In this document: piece by piece, positions 1 to 8,049 of the stretch
How positions within the stretch are numbered: the first letter of the stretch is position 1
Layout: each line of letters opens with the position of its first letter
Source: Pseudalkalibacillus sp. SCS-8
Lineage (GTDB): Bacteria; Bacillota; Bacilli; Bacillales; Fictibacillaceae
NCBI RefSeq assembly: GCF_040126055.1
Contig: NZ_CP143541.1
Span: 3,224,001-3,288,000 of the forward strand
Reading direction: 5' to 3'
DNA: 64,000 nucleotides
Translations under genes and position numbers: made by a program
Notes under the pieces: generated by a model
Database searches by the model: none
What the model saw: the letters and a program-made list of their open reading frames with translations, nothing else
Told to the model about the DNA's origin: nothing

Positions 1-770
1 GTGGTTGAGAGGGTTAACAGAGAGGGCTTTTCAACCGGATGACTTCCTCCATATACCGCATGGACGTCTAGTGATGGAAACGCCTTTTCAAATCGCGGGG
101 TCAATTCTGTAACAACATCAGTCCTGGGTGTGGCTAAGCAAACCCTTTTCCCCTGACGTACAGCTTGTTCAATCCCCTCGAATAAAATCTCCGTCTTCCC
201 AGCTCCACATACCGCCCAGATCAAGAGCTCCTGTGGCACATCGATCACCTCTGTAATCCGCTTGGAAGCCTGTTTTTGTAACGAAGACAGCTCACCTTTC
301 CAGTTCAACACCTTATCTCCTGTCATCCTGTTGTCTTCATCAGGACCGATCCACCGGATCAGCGGTGTGCATTGGCTTACCCGCCCCATCATGATACAAT
401 TCCGGCAATACGTACATTCATTTTTACAACGATAGCAGTGGAAGGCGGCAAACAGATCTTGAGCGTCATTCCCACACCGCTCACATGAGTATCTGTTACC
501 TTTATTTGTTATTCCTTTTTCAAAAGTTATGAAACCTTGTTGGTAATGTTCCTGGATCAAATGGATTGGAAAAGGGAGTTCATCGAGCAGCAGGTGCCTG
601 CCGACTAAGAATTCACGAAGTGGTTTGTTGTAAGAGTAGTTGGAGTTGAGTGGTTGAAGTGGTAGTGCGTTGATTTGCGAAATTGGTTGTAAGGATGGAT
701 GCGTTGACTGGATAAGAGGTTCTGGACACAAATAATCTTGATTTTTTTGAGAAAAGGTGGCAAAACGCAT
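1..770 (-). CDS. comFA: ComFA, DEAD-box helicase-like competence protein (N-terminal part, runs off the window)
   Basis: This is a late competence protein, a membrane-associated ATP-dependent helicase/translocase that helps bring single-stranded DNA in during transformation. About 256 residues are visible from ATG at 770; the C-terminus lies beyond base 1. A four-cysteine-pair zinc region is visible (C96/C99, C112/C115, C119/C122, C125, C134), followed by a Walker A motif AVCGAGKTE at about 186-194. The sequence GGGTGGCAGG precedes the ATG. It lies 19 bp after the degV stop, in the same direction, as in Bacillus subtilis, so it is probably co-transcribed with degV. The family call is firm; only truncation by the window edge limits it. 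Confidence 0.93.
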   Translation of the reverse strand, partial: MRFATFSQKNQDYLCPEPLIQSTHPSLQPISQINALPLQPLNSNYSYNKPLREFLVGRHLLLDELPFPIHLIQEHYQQGFITFEKGITNKGNRYSCERCGNDAQDLFAAFHCYRCKNECTYCRNCIMMGRVSQCTPLIRWIGPDEDNRMTGDKVLNWKGELSSLQKQASKRITEVIDVPQELLIWAVCGAGKTEILFEGIEQAVRQGKRVCLATPRTDVVTELTPRFEKAFPSLDVHAVYGGSHPVEKPSLLTLST

Positions 771-789
771 CAGTCCTGCCACCCATTGA

Positions 790-1641
790 TTATTCTTTGA
801 TCCACGTCAGGCCGATGCTACCTTCCCCAAGGTGGGTTCCGATTACAGGACCGAAATAAGAAATGATCACTTCTGCGTTTGGATATAGCTCTTTCAATTG
901 TTCCGCGTATTCCTTCGCTTCTTCCTCACGGTTGGCATGGATGACTGAAATCGTCACCTCATCTTCACGATCGACATCTTCTTTAACTAAATCAAACAAA
1001 CGTTTGATTGCTTTTTTCCGTGTGCGGATTTTTTCAAATGGAACGATCTTTTTGTTAACAAAATGAAGCACAGGTTTTACTTGGAGCAGGTTTCCGACAA
1101 AGAATTGTGCACTGTTCAGACGTCCGCCCCGGTGCAAGTGACTGAGATCGTCGACCATGAAGTATGCGGATATCCCTTGCGCCCGTATGACAGTCAACCT
1201 TGAAAGGATCAGCTTAGCTGCTTGCCCTTGCTCAGCCATTTTTGCTGCTTCCAAAACAAAAAATCCTTGCGGCATACAGCTGATTTCCGAGTCGAACACA
1301 TGGACATTGATACCCTCGACCATTGTGCTGGCTGACATTGCACTTTGATACGTACCGCTGATTTCACTCGAAAGTGTTATGACGATGACGTCCGTGTAGC
1401 CTTCCTTTGCTAAGCTTTCATACAGCTCTGAGAAAAGTCCTACAGCCGGCTGTGAGGTTTTCGGCAATTTTCCGCCCTCTCTCACCTGCTGGTAAAATTC
1501 CTCTGCGCTGATTTCTTTTTCCTCTTGATAGGATTCATTCTCGAAAATGACATTCAAGGGAACCATATGTATGTTGTATTGCTCACGTAAGCTTTTCGGT
1601 AAATAGGACGTGCTGTCTGTTACGATTGCGACTTTATCCAT
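790..1641 (-). CDS. degV: DegV family fatty-acid-binding protein
   Basis: DegV/YviA-type proteins bind a fatty acid and in Gram-positive bacteria deliver acyl chains to fatty acid kinase (FakB role). The 283-residue length is normal. Family motifs are visible: DS at residues 9-10, TSQP at 62-65, SSEISGTYQSA at 91-101 (acyl carboxylate contact region) and HRGGR in the C-terminal half. AAAGG lies 12 bases upstream of the ATG. In B. subtilis the gene follows degU directly. Here a gene remnant on the opposite strand (about 1755-2111) and the degU terminator separate them, so degV-comFA must have its own promoter in 1642-1754 or beyond. The ligand is inferred from the family. Confidence 0.93.
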   Translation of the reverse strand: MDKVAIVTDSTSYLPKSLREQYNIHMVPLNVIFENESYQEEKEISAEEFYQQVREGGKLPKTSQPAVGLFSELYESLAKEGYTDVIVITLSSEISGTYQSAMSASTMVEGINVHVFDSEISCMPQGFFVLEAAKMAEQGQAAKLILSRLTVIRAQGISAYFMVDDLSHLHRGGRLNSAQFFVGNLLQVKPVLHFVNKKIVPFEKIRTRKKAIKRLFDLVKEDVDREDEVTISVIHANREEEAKEYAEQLKELYPNAEVIISYFGPVIGTHLGEGSIGLTWIKE

Positions 1642-1754
1642 AGATTCATAACCCTTTCTGTAATTATTCCCTACTTATGTATTTGACTAAAATAGATGAT
1701 TACCTTCCTTATTTTACTTGAAAAAAATAAACTTGTGGGCATAAACAAAGTAAT

Positions 1755-2111
1755 TTGAACGCTCATTCAATTAATTCATACATTTTATTCCATTTATGTG
1801 AAGGTAATGGTAGATTAGTAGATATACCTTTAGAACTTAAAGGCATGGTCACGTACTTTACATACGACAAGGACTATCATTCCCTTTCATTCTTTTTCCT
1901 CGCCCATACGATTGATGGGGAAATGAAGTCAAACGAGCCTGACAAAGTTGTTCCTGCATGGTTCCCAATCAAAAACATCGAAACGAGCGACCAGATCCTT
2001 GAGCATGACAAAGGCATATTGAAAGCCTTCCTTACCAGCAAAGAGTTTGTACGAGCGAATGTCATCCGCCAATCACCCGTAAACGTTGAAAACTGGTCCG
2101 TTGGGGTTTGA
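1755..2111 (+). pseudogene. Probable NUDIX hydrolase C-terminal remnant
   Basis: This is a 118-codon open frame beginning with TTG and no convincing ribosome binding site. From about residue 30 on it resembles the C-terminal half of a NUDIX protein: YHSLSFFFLAHTIDGEM is a beta-strand followed by an acidic turn, and PAWFPIKNI matches the usual W-F-P-I-E segment near the end of that fold. No NUDIX box (G-x5-E-x7-REUXEEXGU) is present, so it would be catalytically dead. It sits between degU and degV on the opposite strand, where B. subtilis has nothing. The alternative is an unrelated hypothetical protein. The call rests on pattern similarity only. Confidence 0.4.
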
Positions 2112-2243
2112 GAAGCTCTTATTAGCCCCGAAAACAGGGAAGTGCCATTTTGAGGGCATTTAAACGCTCTTTCGTACCGCGAAAACAGTAAACCACTGTT
2201 TTGTGGGCACGATTAAGGCTTATCTCACCCCAATATGAAAAGA

Positions 2244-2287
2244 GGACTGCGCTGCACATCGTTTCCCAAACGATGGCAGCGCAGTCC
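2244..2287 (-). terminator. Rho-independent terminator after degU
   Basis: A 12-bp perfect stem (GGACTGCGCTGC with its complement) is extended by an inner 8-bp stem around CCC. It is flanked by A/T tracts on both sides and so could work in both directions. It ends degS-degU and also faces the 1755-2111 remnant. Confidence 0.85.
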
Positions 2288-2304
2288 TTTTATTTAACAC
2301 TCAT

Positions 2305-3015
2305 TTAGTTCACTTTTACCCAGCCGTTCTTGATGGCTTCTACAACAGCTTGAGTACGGTCGTTCACGTTCATCTTCTGCAAAATGTTACTTACGTGGTT
2401 TTTGACCGTCTTTTCACTGATATATAGGGCTTCACCAATGGAACGGTTGCTCTTACCATCAGCGAGCATTTGCAGCACTTCACACTCACGACGAGTCAAA
2501 ATATGAAGTGGTTTACGGTATTCGACTTCCTTGAATCCAAGTTCGTTTCCATTGGATTCATGACCTTGCGTCTTGATGCGACGGAATTCGCTGATCAGGT
2601 TTACGGTCACCTTCGGATGAAGATAAGCCCCACCATCAGCAACGACCTTCACAGCATCGATCAATGCATCCGCGTCCATTTCCTTCAATAGGTAGCCGGA
2701 AGCACCTGTTTGGACGGCATGCGTCACGTATGCTTCGTCATCATGGATTGAAAGAATGATGACTTTGATATCTGGGAAGCGCTCGACCAGACGACGAGTT
2801 GCCTCGACACCATTGATATTCGGCATGTTGATGTCCATCAGAACGACATCCGGAACATACGACTCGATTAGATCGACCGCATCTTGTCCATCGTCACCCT
2901 CTGCGACCACCTCGAAGTTTTCTTCCATATCCAGAATGCGTTTGACCCCTTCACGGAAAAGTTTATGGTCATCAATCAGTACAATTTTCGTCTTTACGGC
3001 GTTTACTTGTGTCAT
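2305..3015 (-). CDS. degU: Response regulator DegU
   Basis: DegU is the NarL/FixJ-type response regulator of the DegS-DegU system, controlling exoenzymes, motility, competence and biofilm genes. The receiver domain covers residues 1-125, with phospho-acceptor D61 in VLMDINMPN and acidic D15/D16. A LuxR-type helix-turn-helix lies near the C-terminus ([37 protein letters not shown]). I start it at 3015 ([10 protein letters not shown], 236 residues). This ATG overlaps the degS stop as ATGA and lies 7 bases from AGGAGG, whereas an upstream ATG at 3021 has only 1 base to the same site. It is translationally coupled to degS. The identity is very secure. Confidence 0.97.
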   Translation of the reverse strand: MTQVNAVKTKIVLIDDHKLFREGVKRILDMEENFEVVAEGDDGQDAVDLIESYVPDVVLMDINMPNINGVEATRRLVERFPDIKVIILSIHDDEAYVTHAVQTGASGYLLKEMDADALIDAVKVVADGGAYLHPKVTVNLISEFRRIKTQGHESNGNELGFKEVEYRKPLHILTRRECEVLQMLADGKSNRSIGEALYISEKTVKNHVSNILQKMNVNDRTQAVVEAIKNGWVKVN

Positions 3016-4166
3016 TTCCATGCCTCCTGCTCACTTAATGGTATTTGTATAAAAATCAACGTCCCTTTTCCAGGGGTAGTATCAATTTTCATCGTTCCTT
3101 TCAGTAATTCCACTCGTTCTTTCATCCCAACGAGCCCAAAGGACTGGTCTTTTTTCTGACTGGAATCGAACCCGATTCCATTATCACGTACCAGAATGGA
3201 GAGGTTTTGTTGAAACTCCACTTTCACCTGGATCTCATCCGCTTCTGCATGTTTGCATGCGTTTTGCACGGATTCCTGGATAAGCCTATATGTTGCAACT
3301 TCCAGTTTAGTAGGAAGACGGCGCTCATTGCCGAAGCTTTTCAGCTGTATATCAATTCCTGTTGAATTTGATAAATTTCTTAAGTATTTCTCTAAAGTTG
3401 GCAGGAGTCCTAGGTCATCAAGGGCCATTGGACGAAGATCATAGATGATGCGTCGAACCTCAGTCAAAGCATCCTTGACCATTTGCCTCAAATTCTTCAG
3501 CTCACCTCGTGCTTGATCCACACCTTGTGTCGCATATATTTTTTCAATCAATTCAGAACGCAAGAGAACGTTGGCAAGCATTTGTGCCGGACCATCATGA
3601 ATTTCTCTGGATACCCGACCCCGTTCTTCCTCTTGAGCTTCAATGATCTGTAAACCAAAATCCTGCTTTTCTTTTGCATTCTTTACCATTTCGCCGACTT
3701 TTCGCAGATCACTGTCGAGATAGCTCAGCACGACACTAATCTGACTGACGAGCATTTCCGCCCGTTCAACTGTCTCCTTTAGATTAAGGAGTCTTCGCTC
3801 AATATCATCGCGCCGTTGCCGGAGGGCTGATTCCTTCTCCCTGGTGGAGATCAACTGGACTTGGAATTCACTTGCTGATTCATAAGCCTGTTTGATTTCT
3901 TGTTCTCCGTAACGCTCGAAATGCTTACTCACTTCTGCAAGCCTGGCCCGGGCTAATCGTGCCCGCGTCTCCAATACGTCTGCTCTGTGAATCGTTTCGA
4001 GAACAGCTTCTTTAATTTCCTTCAATTCGTTTGATAGTTTCTCAAATTCTTCGCGCGATTGCTCGCCGATCTCAAAGATCTGTTCTTTACTCTCTGTTAC
4101 GGTCGCAATCGTCTTATCAAGAATCGTGTCGATACTGTTTGGATCAAACGTTTTTGTCATCGTCAT
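3012..4166 (-). CDS. degS: Sensor histidine kinase DegS
   Basis: DegS is a cytoplasmic histidine kinase that phosphorylates DegU. It is 384 residues, the usual length, with no membrane segment. Residues 25-170 form a long sensor coiled coil. The HisKA_3 dimerisation domain carries phospho-histidine H190 in [11 protein letters not shown], and the C-terminal HATPase_c domain has N and G boxes ([34 protein letters not shown]). The start ATG lies 7 bases after GGAGG. It overlaps degU by 4 bp. The divergent gene yvyE lies 225 bp upstream, and the spacer carries a direct repeat CGAATG near 4262-4283 (on the minus strand) that could be regulatory. Confidence 0.97.
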   Translation of the reverse strand: MTMTKTFDPNSIDTILDKTIATVTESKEQIFEIGEQSREEFEKLSNELKEIKEAVLETIHRADVLETRARLARARLAEVSKHFERYGEQEIKQAYESASEFQVQLISTREKESALRQRRDDIERRLLNLKETVERAEMLVSQISVVLSYLDSDLRKVGEMVKNAKEKQDFGLQIIEAQEEERGRVSREIHDGPAQMLANVLLRSELIEKIYATQGVDQARGELKNLRQMVKDALTEVRRIIYDLRPMALDDLGLLPTLEKYLRNLSNSTGIDIQLKSFGNERRLPTKLEVATYRLIQESVQNACKHAEADEIQVKVEFQQNLSILVRDNGIGFDSSQKKDQSFGLVGMKERVELLKGTMKIDTTPGKGTLIFIQIPLSEQEAWK

Positions 4167-4328
4167 AGGAATGCCTCCAATACTACTGTATCGAACAACC
4201 CTTAGTTGGTACTAGGTCCTTCTTACCCAAATAGCGGGAAAATTACATCCAATATTTTCCCTCATTCGATATATCATTCGAAATGCTATCTGAATTTATG
4301 ACTTTATTACTCATATTTTTTATAAAAT

Positions 4329-4357
4329 TTGATGGGATTTTAGTCCAGATATATAAT
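4329..4357 (+). promoter_or_regulatory. Sigma-A-type promoter for yvyE
   Basis: TTGATG (4329-4334), a 17-bp spacer and TATAAT (4352-4357) lie about 35 bp ahead of the yvyE start. Confidence 0.65.
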
Positions 4358-4391
4358 GTACAAAGTTACGAAATAAATCTGGAGGTTATTC

Positions 4392-5024
4392 ATGCTCTCA
4401 ACATATTATACCGTAAAAGAGTACGGAGAACACGAACAAATCATACAAAAATCAAGATTTATCGGTTATGTCCAACGCGCCCAAACAGAAGAGGAAGCGC
4501 AAGCATTCATCCAATCCATCAAGAAAAAGCATCATGACGCGACGCATAACTGTTCTGCCTACCTTATCGGCGAAAACGATCAAATCCAAAAAGCCAATGA
4601 TGATGGGGAGCCGAGTGGAACTGCGGGCTTACCGATCCTTGAAGTTTTAAAAAAGAGAAAATTAAAAAATGTCGTGGTAGTAATTACCCGTTACTTTGGG
4701 GGAGTTAAGCTTGGTGCCGGCGGTTTGATCCGTGCATATGGTTCTTCTACATCAAAAGCACTAGATGCGACAGGAATTGTCGAACGTCGACGAATGACTA
4801 TAATGTCATCCAGCTTTGATTATCATCTGCTCGGAAAGGTGGAGAATGAAATCCGCAACTCCGAATATATGTTAAAGGAAATCCATTACCTGGATACGGT
4901 GAAAGTCGAAACACTCATCCGTGAAGGAGAGGAAGAATCCTTTACCGAATGGATGACCAACATTACGTCAGGTCAAGCTGAGATCACAAAAATCGACACA
5001 CAATTTATTGAAATCGATATTTAA
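4392..5024 (+). CDS. yvyE: YigZ/YvyE family protein (IMPACT-like, UPF0029)
   Basis: This is a member of the YigZ/IMPACT family, which has an N-terminal UPF0029 domain and a C-terminal DUF1949 ferredoxin-like domain. Bacterial members are linked to protein/translation quality control, but no reaction is established. It has 210 residues, the usual length. Family motifs are visible: SRFIGY near residue 20, HNCSAYLIG, DDGEPSGTAGLPIL and ITRYFGGVKLGAGGLIRAYG. AATCTGGAGG precedes the ATG by 7 bases. The position beside degS, divergently transcribed, is as in B. subtilis. No clear terminator follows before tagU, 190 bp downstream. Confidence 0.92.
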   Translation: MLSTYYTVKEYGEHEQIIQKSRFIGYVQRAQTEEEAQAFIQSIKKKHHDATHNCSAYLIGENDQIQKANDDGEPSGTAGLPILEVLKKRKLKNVVVVITRYFGGVKLGAGGLIRAYGSSTSKALDATGIVERRRMTIMSSSFDYHLLGKVENEIRNSEYMLKEIHYLDTVKVETLIREGEEESFTEWMTNITSGQAEITKIDTQFIEIDI

Positions 5025-5214
5025 CAAAATTTCTATTGCTATGCGTGTTGGAATGAGATAGTATTTTAAAAGTTAGATAATTTTACTTTTAAGGCTATGA
5101 TGGGTGTCGTGTATTTTCATACAGCCTGACATAGCTCAGTATAGATGGAGTCCGCCTCGTATAAGGGCTCTTTTCGTAATTATAGTACATCGTTATTAAG
5201 GAGATATAAAGATC

Positions 5215-6225
5215 ATGTATCGAACTGAAATACGCAGAAAAAAGAAACGTCGTCGTAAGAATCTATTATTGACGTCTCTCTTCTTAGTCATTTTCTGTAC
5301 AATCGGATATGGTTCCTATTTGACTTTCAAACTGGTAAACGCGACCGATAATTCTGTCGAACAGTTGAAAAGAGGAGATAAATCGAACCTTCGCGAAGAA
5401 AAAATCGATGTGGGAGAAGATAATTTTTCTGTCCTCTTTATCGGTGTCGATGCACGTGAAGGAGATAAAGTCAGCCGATCGGACGCATTGATTTTAGCCA
5501 CCTTCAACAAAAAGGATAAATCCGTGAAGATGGTCAGCATCCCTCGTGACTCATATGTAGAAATTCCAGACCGTGGCATGGATAAGATCAACCACGCTCA
5601 TGCCTTCGGCGGTGTCGATCTGGCCGTCCAAAGTGTCGAGAACCTATTTGGGGTTCCTGTCGACCATTATGTGCGCCTAGATTTCAGAGCATTCATTGAA
5701 ATCGTCGATGCGCTCGGTGGTGTAGAAGTCGATGTGCCAAAAACATTCAGTGTTCAAGACAGCCAGGACCGTGAAGATGCAATCACCTTACAGGAAGGTG
5801 TTCATGAGCTCGATGGTGAAGAAGCACTCGCCTTCGTACGGATGAGAAAGCAAGATCCGACCGGTGACATCGGCCGTGGTGAACGACAGAAGCAAGTCAT
5901 TAAAGCCATCATTGAAAAAGGAACATCCTTATCGTCGATTACACGGTACGGCAAAGTGATTGACGGACTTGAAAAGAATATCCAGATGGATCTGACATTC
6001 AGAGAAATTGCAGCCCTGCATGATTACGCTGGCAGCATTGACGATATTGAGTCCCTTCAGCTTACTGGTTACAACTCCAACAACGGAACGTTCTACTATA
6101 TGTTGGATGAAGGAAGCGTCGAAACGATCTCAGGCAAACTACGATCACACTTGGAAATCGATACACAAAATAGCAGTACAGCCTCAAATGATACGTCCAA
6201 CGGAGACCAAACTGCATCAGAATAA
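5215..6225 (+). CDS. tagU: LytR-CpsA-Psr family wall polymer ligase (TagU-like)
   Basis: LCP enzymes move teichoic acid or capsule-type polymers from undecaprenyl phosphate onto peptidoglycan outside the membrane. The 336 residues start with a very basic N-terminus (RRKKKRRRKN), then a membrane anchor at about 17-39. The LCP domain spans about 95-245 with the pyrophosphate-binding arginines in SRSDALI, SIPRDSYV and RGERQKQ, and the DHYVRLDF segment. The tail is Ser/Thr/Asn-rich. AAGGAG lies upstream of the ATG. The position near degS and yvyE matches lytR/tagU of B. subtilis. It probably acts on the polymer made by tagO/tagA further along. The precise acceptor polymer is not shown by sequence. 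Confidence 0.9.
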   Translation: MYRTEIRRKKKRRRKNLLLTSLFLVIFCTIGYGSYLTFKLVNATDNSVEQLKRGDKSNLREEKIDVGEDNFSVLFIGVDAREGDKVSRSDALILATFNKKDKSVKMVSIPRDSYVEIPDRGMDKINHAHAFGGVDLAVQSVENLFGVPVDHYVRLDFRAFIEIVDALGGVEVDVPKTFSVQDSQDREDAITLQEGVHELDGEEALAFVRMRKQDPTGDIGRGERQKQVIKAIIEKGTSLSSITRYGKVIDGLEKNIQMDLTFREIAALHDYAGSIDDIESLQLTGYNSNNGTFYYMLDEGSVETISGKLRSHLEIDTQNSSTASNDTSNGDQTASE

Positions 6226-6232
6226 AACGGAT

Positions 6233-6260
6233 AGCTGACCCGAAAGAATTCGGGTCAGCT
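6233..6260 (+). terminator. Terminator of tagU
   Basis: AGCTGACCC pairs with GGGTCAGCT (9 bp) and is followed by TTTTTT. Confidence 0.9.
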
Positions 6261-6314
6261 TTTTTAATGGAAAAACGTGATGAGCGGACGTGTGCGGTTG
6301 TCTGTTGATGCGGA

Positions 6315-6425
6315 TTATGAACCTAGATTGACGATTTATGAACCGATTTGAAGAATTATGAACCCAGATGAAGATTTATGAACCCAGTTTAAAAATTATG
6401 AACCTAGATGAAGAAATTATGCACC
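6315..6425. repeat. 20-21 bp phased array 1, core TTATGAACC (6 units)
   Basis: The core TTATGAACC starts at 6315, 6336, 6356, 6376 and 6396, with TTATGCACC at 6417. The period is 20-21 bp. The bases between cores vary (A/G-rich, for example CAGATGAAGA). No reading frame or ribosome binding site goes with it. It lies in the spacer between convergent tagU and the csaB side. Confidence 0.85.
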
Positions 6426-6485
6426 GATTACTTTTTCGGCCTGCAAGTGGACCAATCAAAATAAGAATGAAGATCTTTTCCACAG

Positions 6486-6720
6486 CTTCCACCTCTCGTT
6501 TTGATCTTCATCCCGCTTATGAAAGACATTTCCGCTCACTTTCCACCTTGTTTTGTCCTTCATACCGCTTATGAAGGACATTTCCGCTCTCATTCCACCT
6601 TGTTTTGTCCTTCATCCCCTTTATGAAAGACATTTCCGCTCACTTTCCACCTCGTTTTGTCCTTCATCCCGCTTATGAAGGACATTTCCGCTCTCATTCC
6701 TCCCCAGTTTTGTCCTTGAT
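6486..6720. repeat. 52-bp tandem repeat of hairpin units (4 full plus partial)
   Basis: The tract GACATTTCCGCTC recurs at 6525, 6577, 6629 and 6681, an exact 52-bp period. Each unit holds an inverted repeat, GTCCTTCAT and ATGAAGGAC around a 7-nt loop. It is perfect in units 2 and 4; units 1 and 3 carry mismatches. Arms start at 6503, 6555, 6607 and 6659. A decayed fifth copy ends near 6720. It is non-coding. Confidence 0.85.
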
Positions 6721-6748
6721 TTCTCCCGACCTTCCCCTAAAATGAAAA

Positions 6749-6773
6749 AAACGATTGGAAACTCCAATCGTTT
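6749..6773. terminator. Bidirectional hairpin terminator
   Basis: AAACGATTGGA pairs with TCCAATCGTTT (11 bp) around AAC, with A-tract on the left and T-rich sequence on the right. It closes the repeat region. Confidence 0.7.
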
Positions 6774-6794
6774 CATTATCAATCATTTAAAAAA

Positions 6795-6836
6795 AGCACC
6801 CCGCCAAAAGACGCGGTAGTCTTAGGGTGGGGCGCT
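6795..6836 (-). terminator. Terminator after csaB and the 28-residue ORF
   Basis: On the minus strand AGCGCCCCACC pairs with GGCGGGGTGCT (one wobble and one mismatch) and encloses a second stem AAGAC/GTCTT. Seven T follow. This is a strong, compound terminator. Confidence 0.85.
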
Positions 6837-6849
6837 TCCAATTTCACTC

Positions 6850-6936
6850 TCACAATAAAATTATCCAGAAGAAGGCGATGATAAATCCTGATAATAGTGT
6901 TCCAATCAATAACAATAATAATTGTTTGCCGTTCAT
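6850..6936 (-). CDS. Tiny membrane peptide (28 residues) downstream of csaB
   Basis: A 28-codon frame starts MNGKQLLLLLIGTLLSG, continues with FIIAFFWIILL and ends in TGA. Almost the whole length is one hydrophobic helix. TTAGGATGATCCT precedes the ATG, giving a usable ribosome binding site. It begins 45 bp after the csaB stop and is followed within 15 bp by the strong terminator at 6795-6836, so it sits as the last gene of the DUF5693-csaB transcription unit. I do not recognise the family. Its size, hydrophobicity and placement suggest a small membrane-protein partner. Translation is unproven. Confidence 0.5.
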   Translation of the reverse strand: MNGKQLLLLLIGTLLSGFIIAFFWIILL

Positions 6937-6980
6937 AGGATCATCCTAACTGACAGTTATAGGTCCTTTTATGAATAGTC

Positions 6981-8048
6981 TTACCTAAAAGTTGCGATGG
7001 CTTTCTTAGCTGTATCCAATGCAGTGCCTTTCATCTCGTCAACGGGCCCCTTCATCAAATCCACACGCCCCTCAAGGTCCTGCATAGCCTCTACAAGCAT
7101 CTCTGAGGAACCGCGCAAGTCATCTTCATCCACATGACCTGCCACTGGCTGGTTACACATACCCGCAAACGAGTCGATTTTCGGATCATACGAAAGAGCC
7201 AAAAACGGCGTGTATGTAACCGCAGCAAATATGAGGGAATGCAGCCGCATTCCGAACAGCAAATCCGACTTTCCGATAATCGCGATTTTTTCATCAATAC
7301 TCGCATCAAACGGTGCCATATGCGCGGAATGCTTCATTTTATCCATAATGTCTTGAGAGGCATCACGATCATGTGCGCCATGCATCGGTACGAAGACGAC
7401 CTCGGCCTCGAACTGATCCATAAAACGGTCAAGCTCTTCAGCAATCGTCGTTTTAAAATCTTCGTTCTCCTTCCAATTCCGGACGGAGACAGTCAAAACA
7501 CGCCCGCTGAATCCCTGCTTCTCATACCAATCGGACGCGAGTTCTCCATCAAAGCCGATTACAGGGTCAGGCACGATTTCGAGCTCCTTCCTCACACCGA
7601 TTTCTTCAAGCAGGTTCTTGGAATCCTGATCACGGACAGTGACCTGGCTCGCCTGGTTCATGACATGGCGGACGATCCATCGGCTGAACGAAAGGTTCAG
7701 TGGACCGATTCCTTGGGCATAGATGAACACAGGTTTCTTCAACCAACGCGCCAACTTGATGATTCCGCCGTAGTAAGGGATGGACTTCCACCCAGTCGAA
7801 TCCTGGAACAGGCTTCCTCCACCGCTGATCAAGCCATCCGACGTTTTGAGCGCCTCTTTTACCTCAGCCATTTTCCAACGGTTCACAGCTTCAACGCCAT
7901 AAAGTGCGGCCGTTTTTTCGGGATTATTGGAGAGAACGACGACTTCCACGTCCTTCTCGACAGAACGTAACGATTGAATGATGGAAAAGACGATTGCTTC
8001 ATCGCCAATATTGTCAAAACCATAATATCCTGAAATGACGATCCTCAT
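6981..8048 (-). CDS. csaB: Polysaccharide pyruvyl transferase CsaB
   Basis: CsaB adds pyruvate ketals (from phosphoenolpyruvate) to N-acetylmannosamine residues of the secondary cell wall polymer, the ligand of SLH domains. It has 355 residues, normal for the family. The N-terminal GYYGFDNIGDEAI (about 7-19), SGGGSLFQDSTGW, FIYAQGIGPL and the later GMRLHSLIFA are CsaB family motifs. AGGTGG precedes the ATG and the start lies one base after the stop of the DUF5693 gene, so the two are coupled. Five SLH proteins are encoded within 25 kb, which fits this role. The identity is strong; the polymer substrate is inferred. Confidence 0.93.
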   Translation of the reverse strand: MRIVISGYYGFDNIGDEAIVFSIIQSLRSVEKDVEVVVLSNNPEKTAALYGVEAVNRWKMAEVKEALKTSDGLISGGGSLFQDSTGWKSIPYYGGIIKLARWLKKPVFIYAQGIGPLNLSFSRWIVRHVMNQASQVTVRDQDSKNLLEEIGVRKELEIVPDPVIGFDGELASDWYEKQGFSGRVLTVSVRNWKENEDFKTTIAEELDRFMDQFEAEVVFVPMHGAHDRDASQDIMDKMKHSAHMAPFDASIDEKIAIIGKSDLLFGMRLHSLIFAAVTYTPFLALSYDPKIDSFAGMCNQPVAGHVDEDDLRGSSEMLVEAMQDLEGRVDLMKGPVDEMKGTALDTAKKAIATFR

Positions 8049-8049
8049 G

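Noticed and set aside
7134..7970. 278-codon ORF opposite csaB
   Set aside because: It is antisense to a secure gene with no start site and no recognisable protein features.
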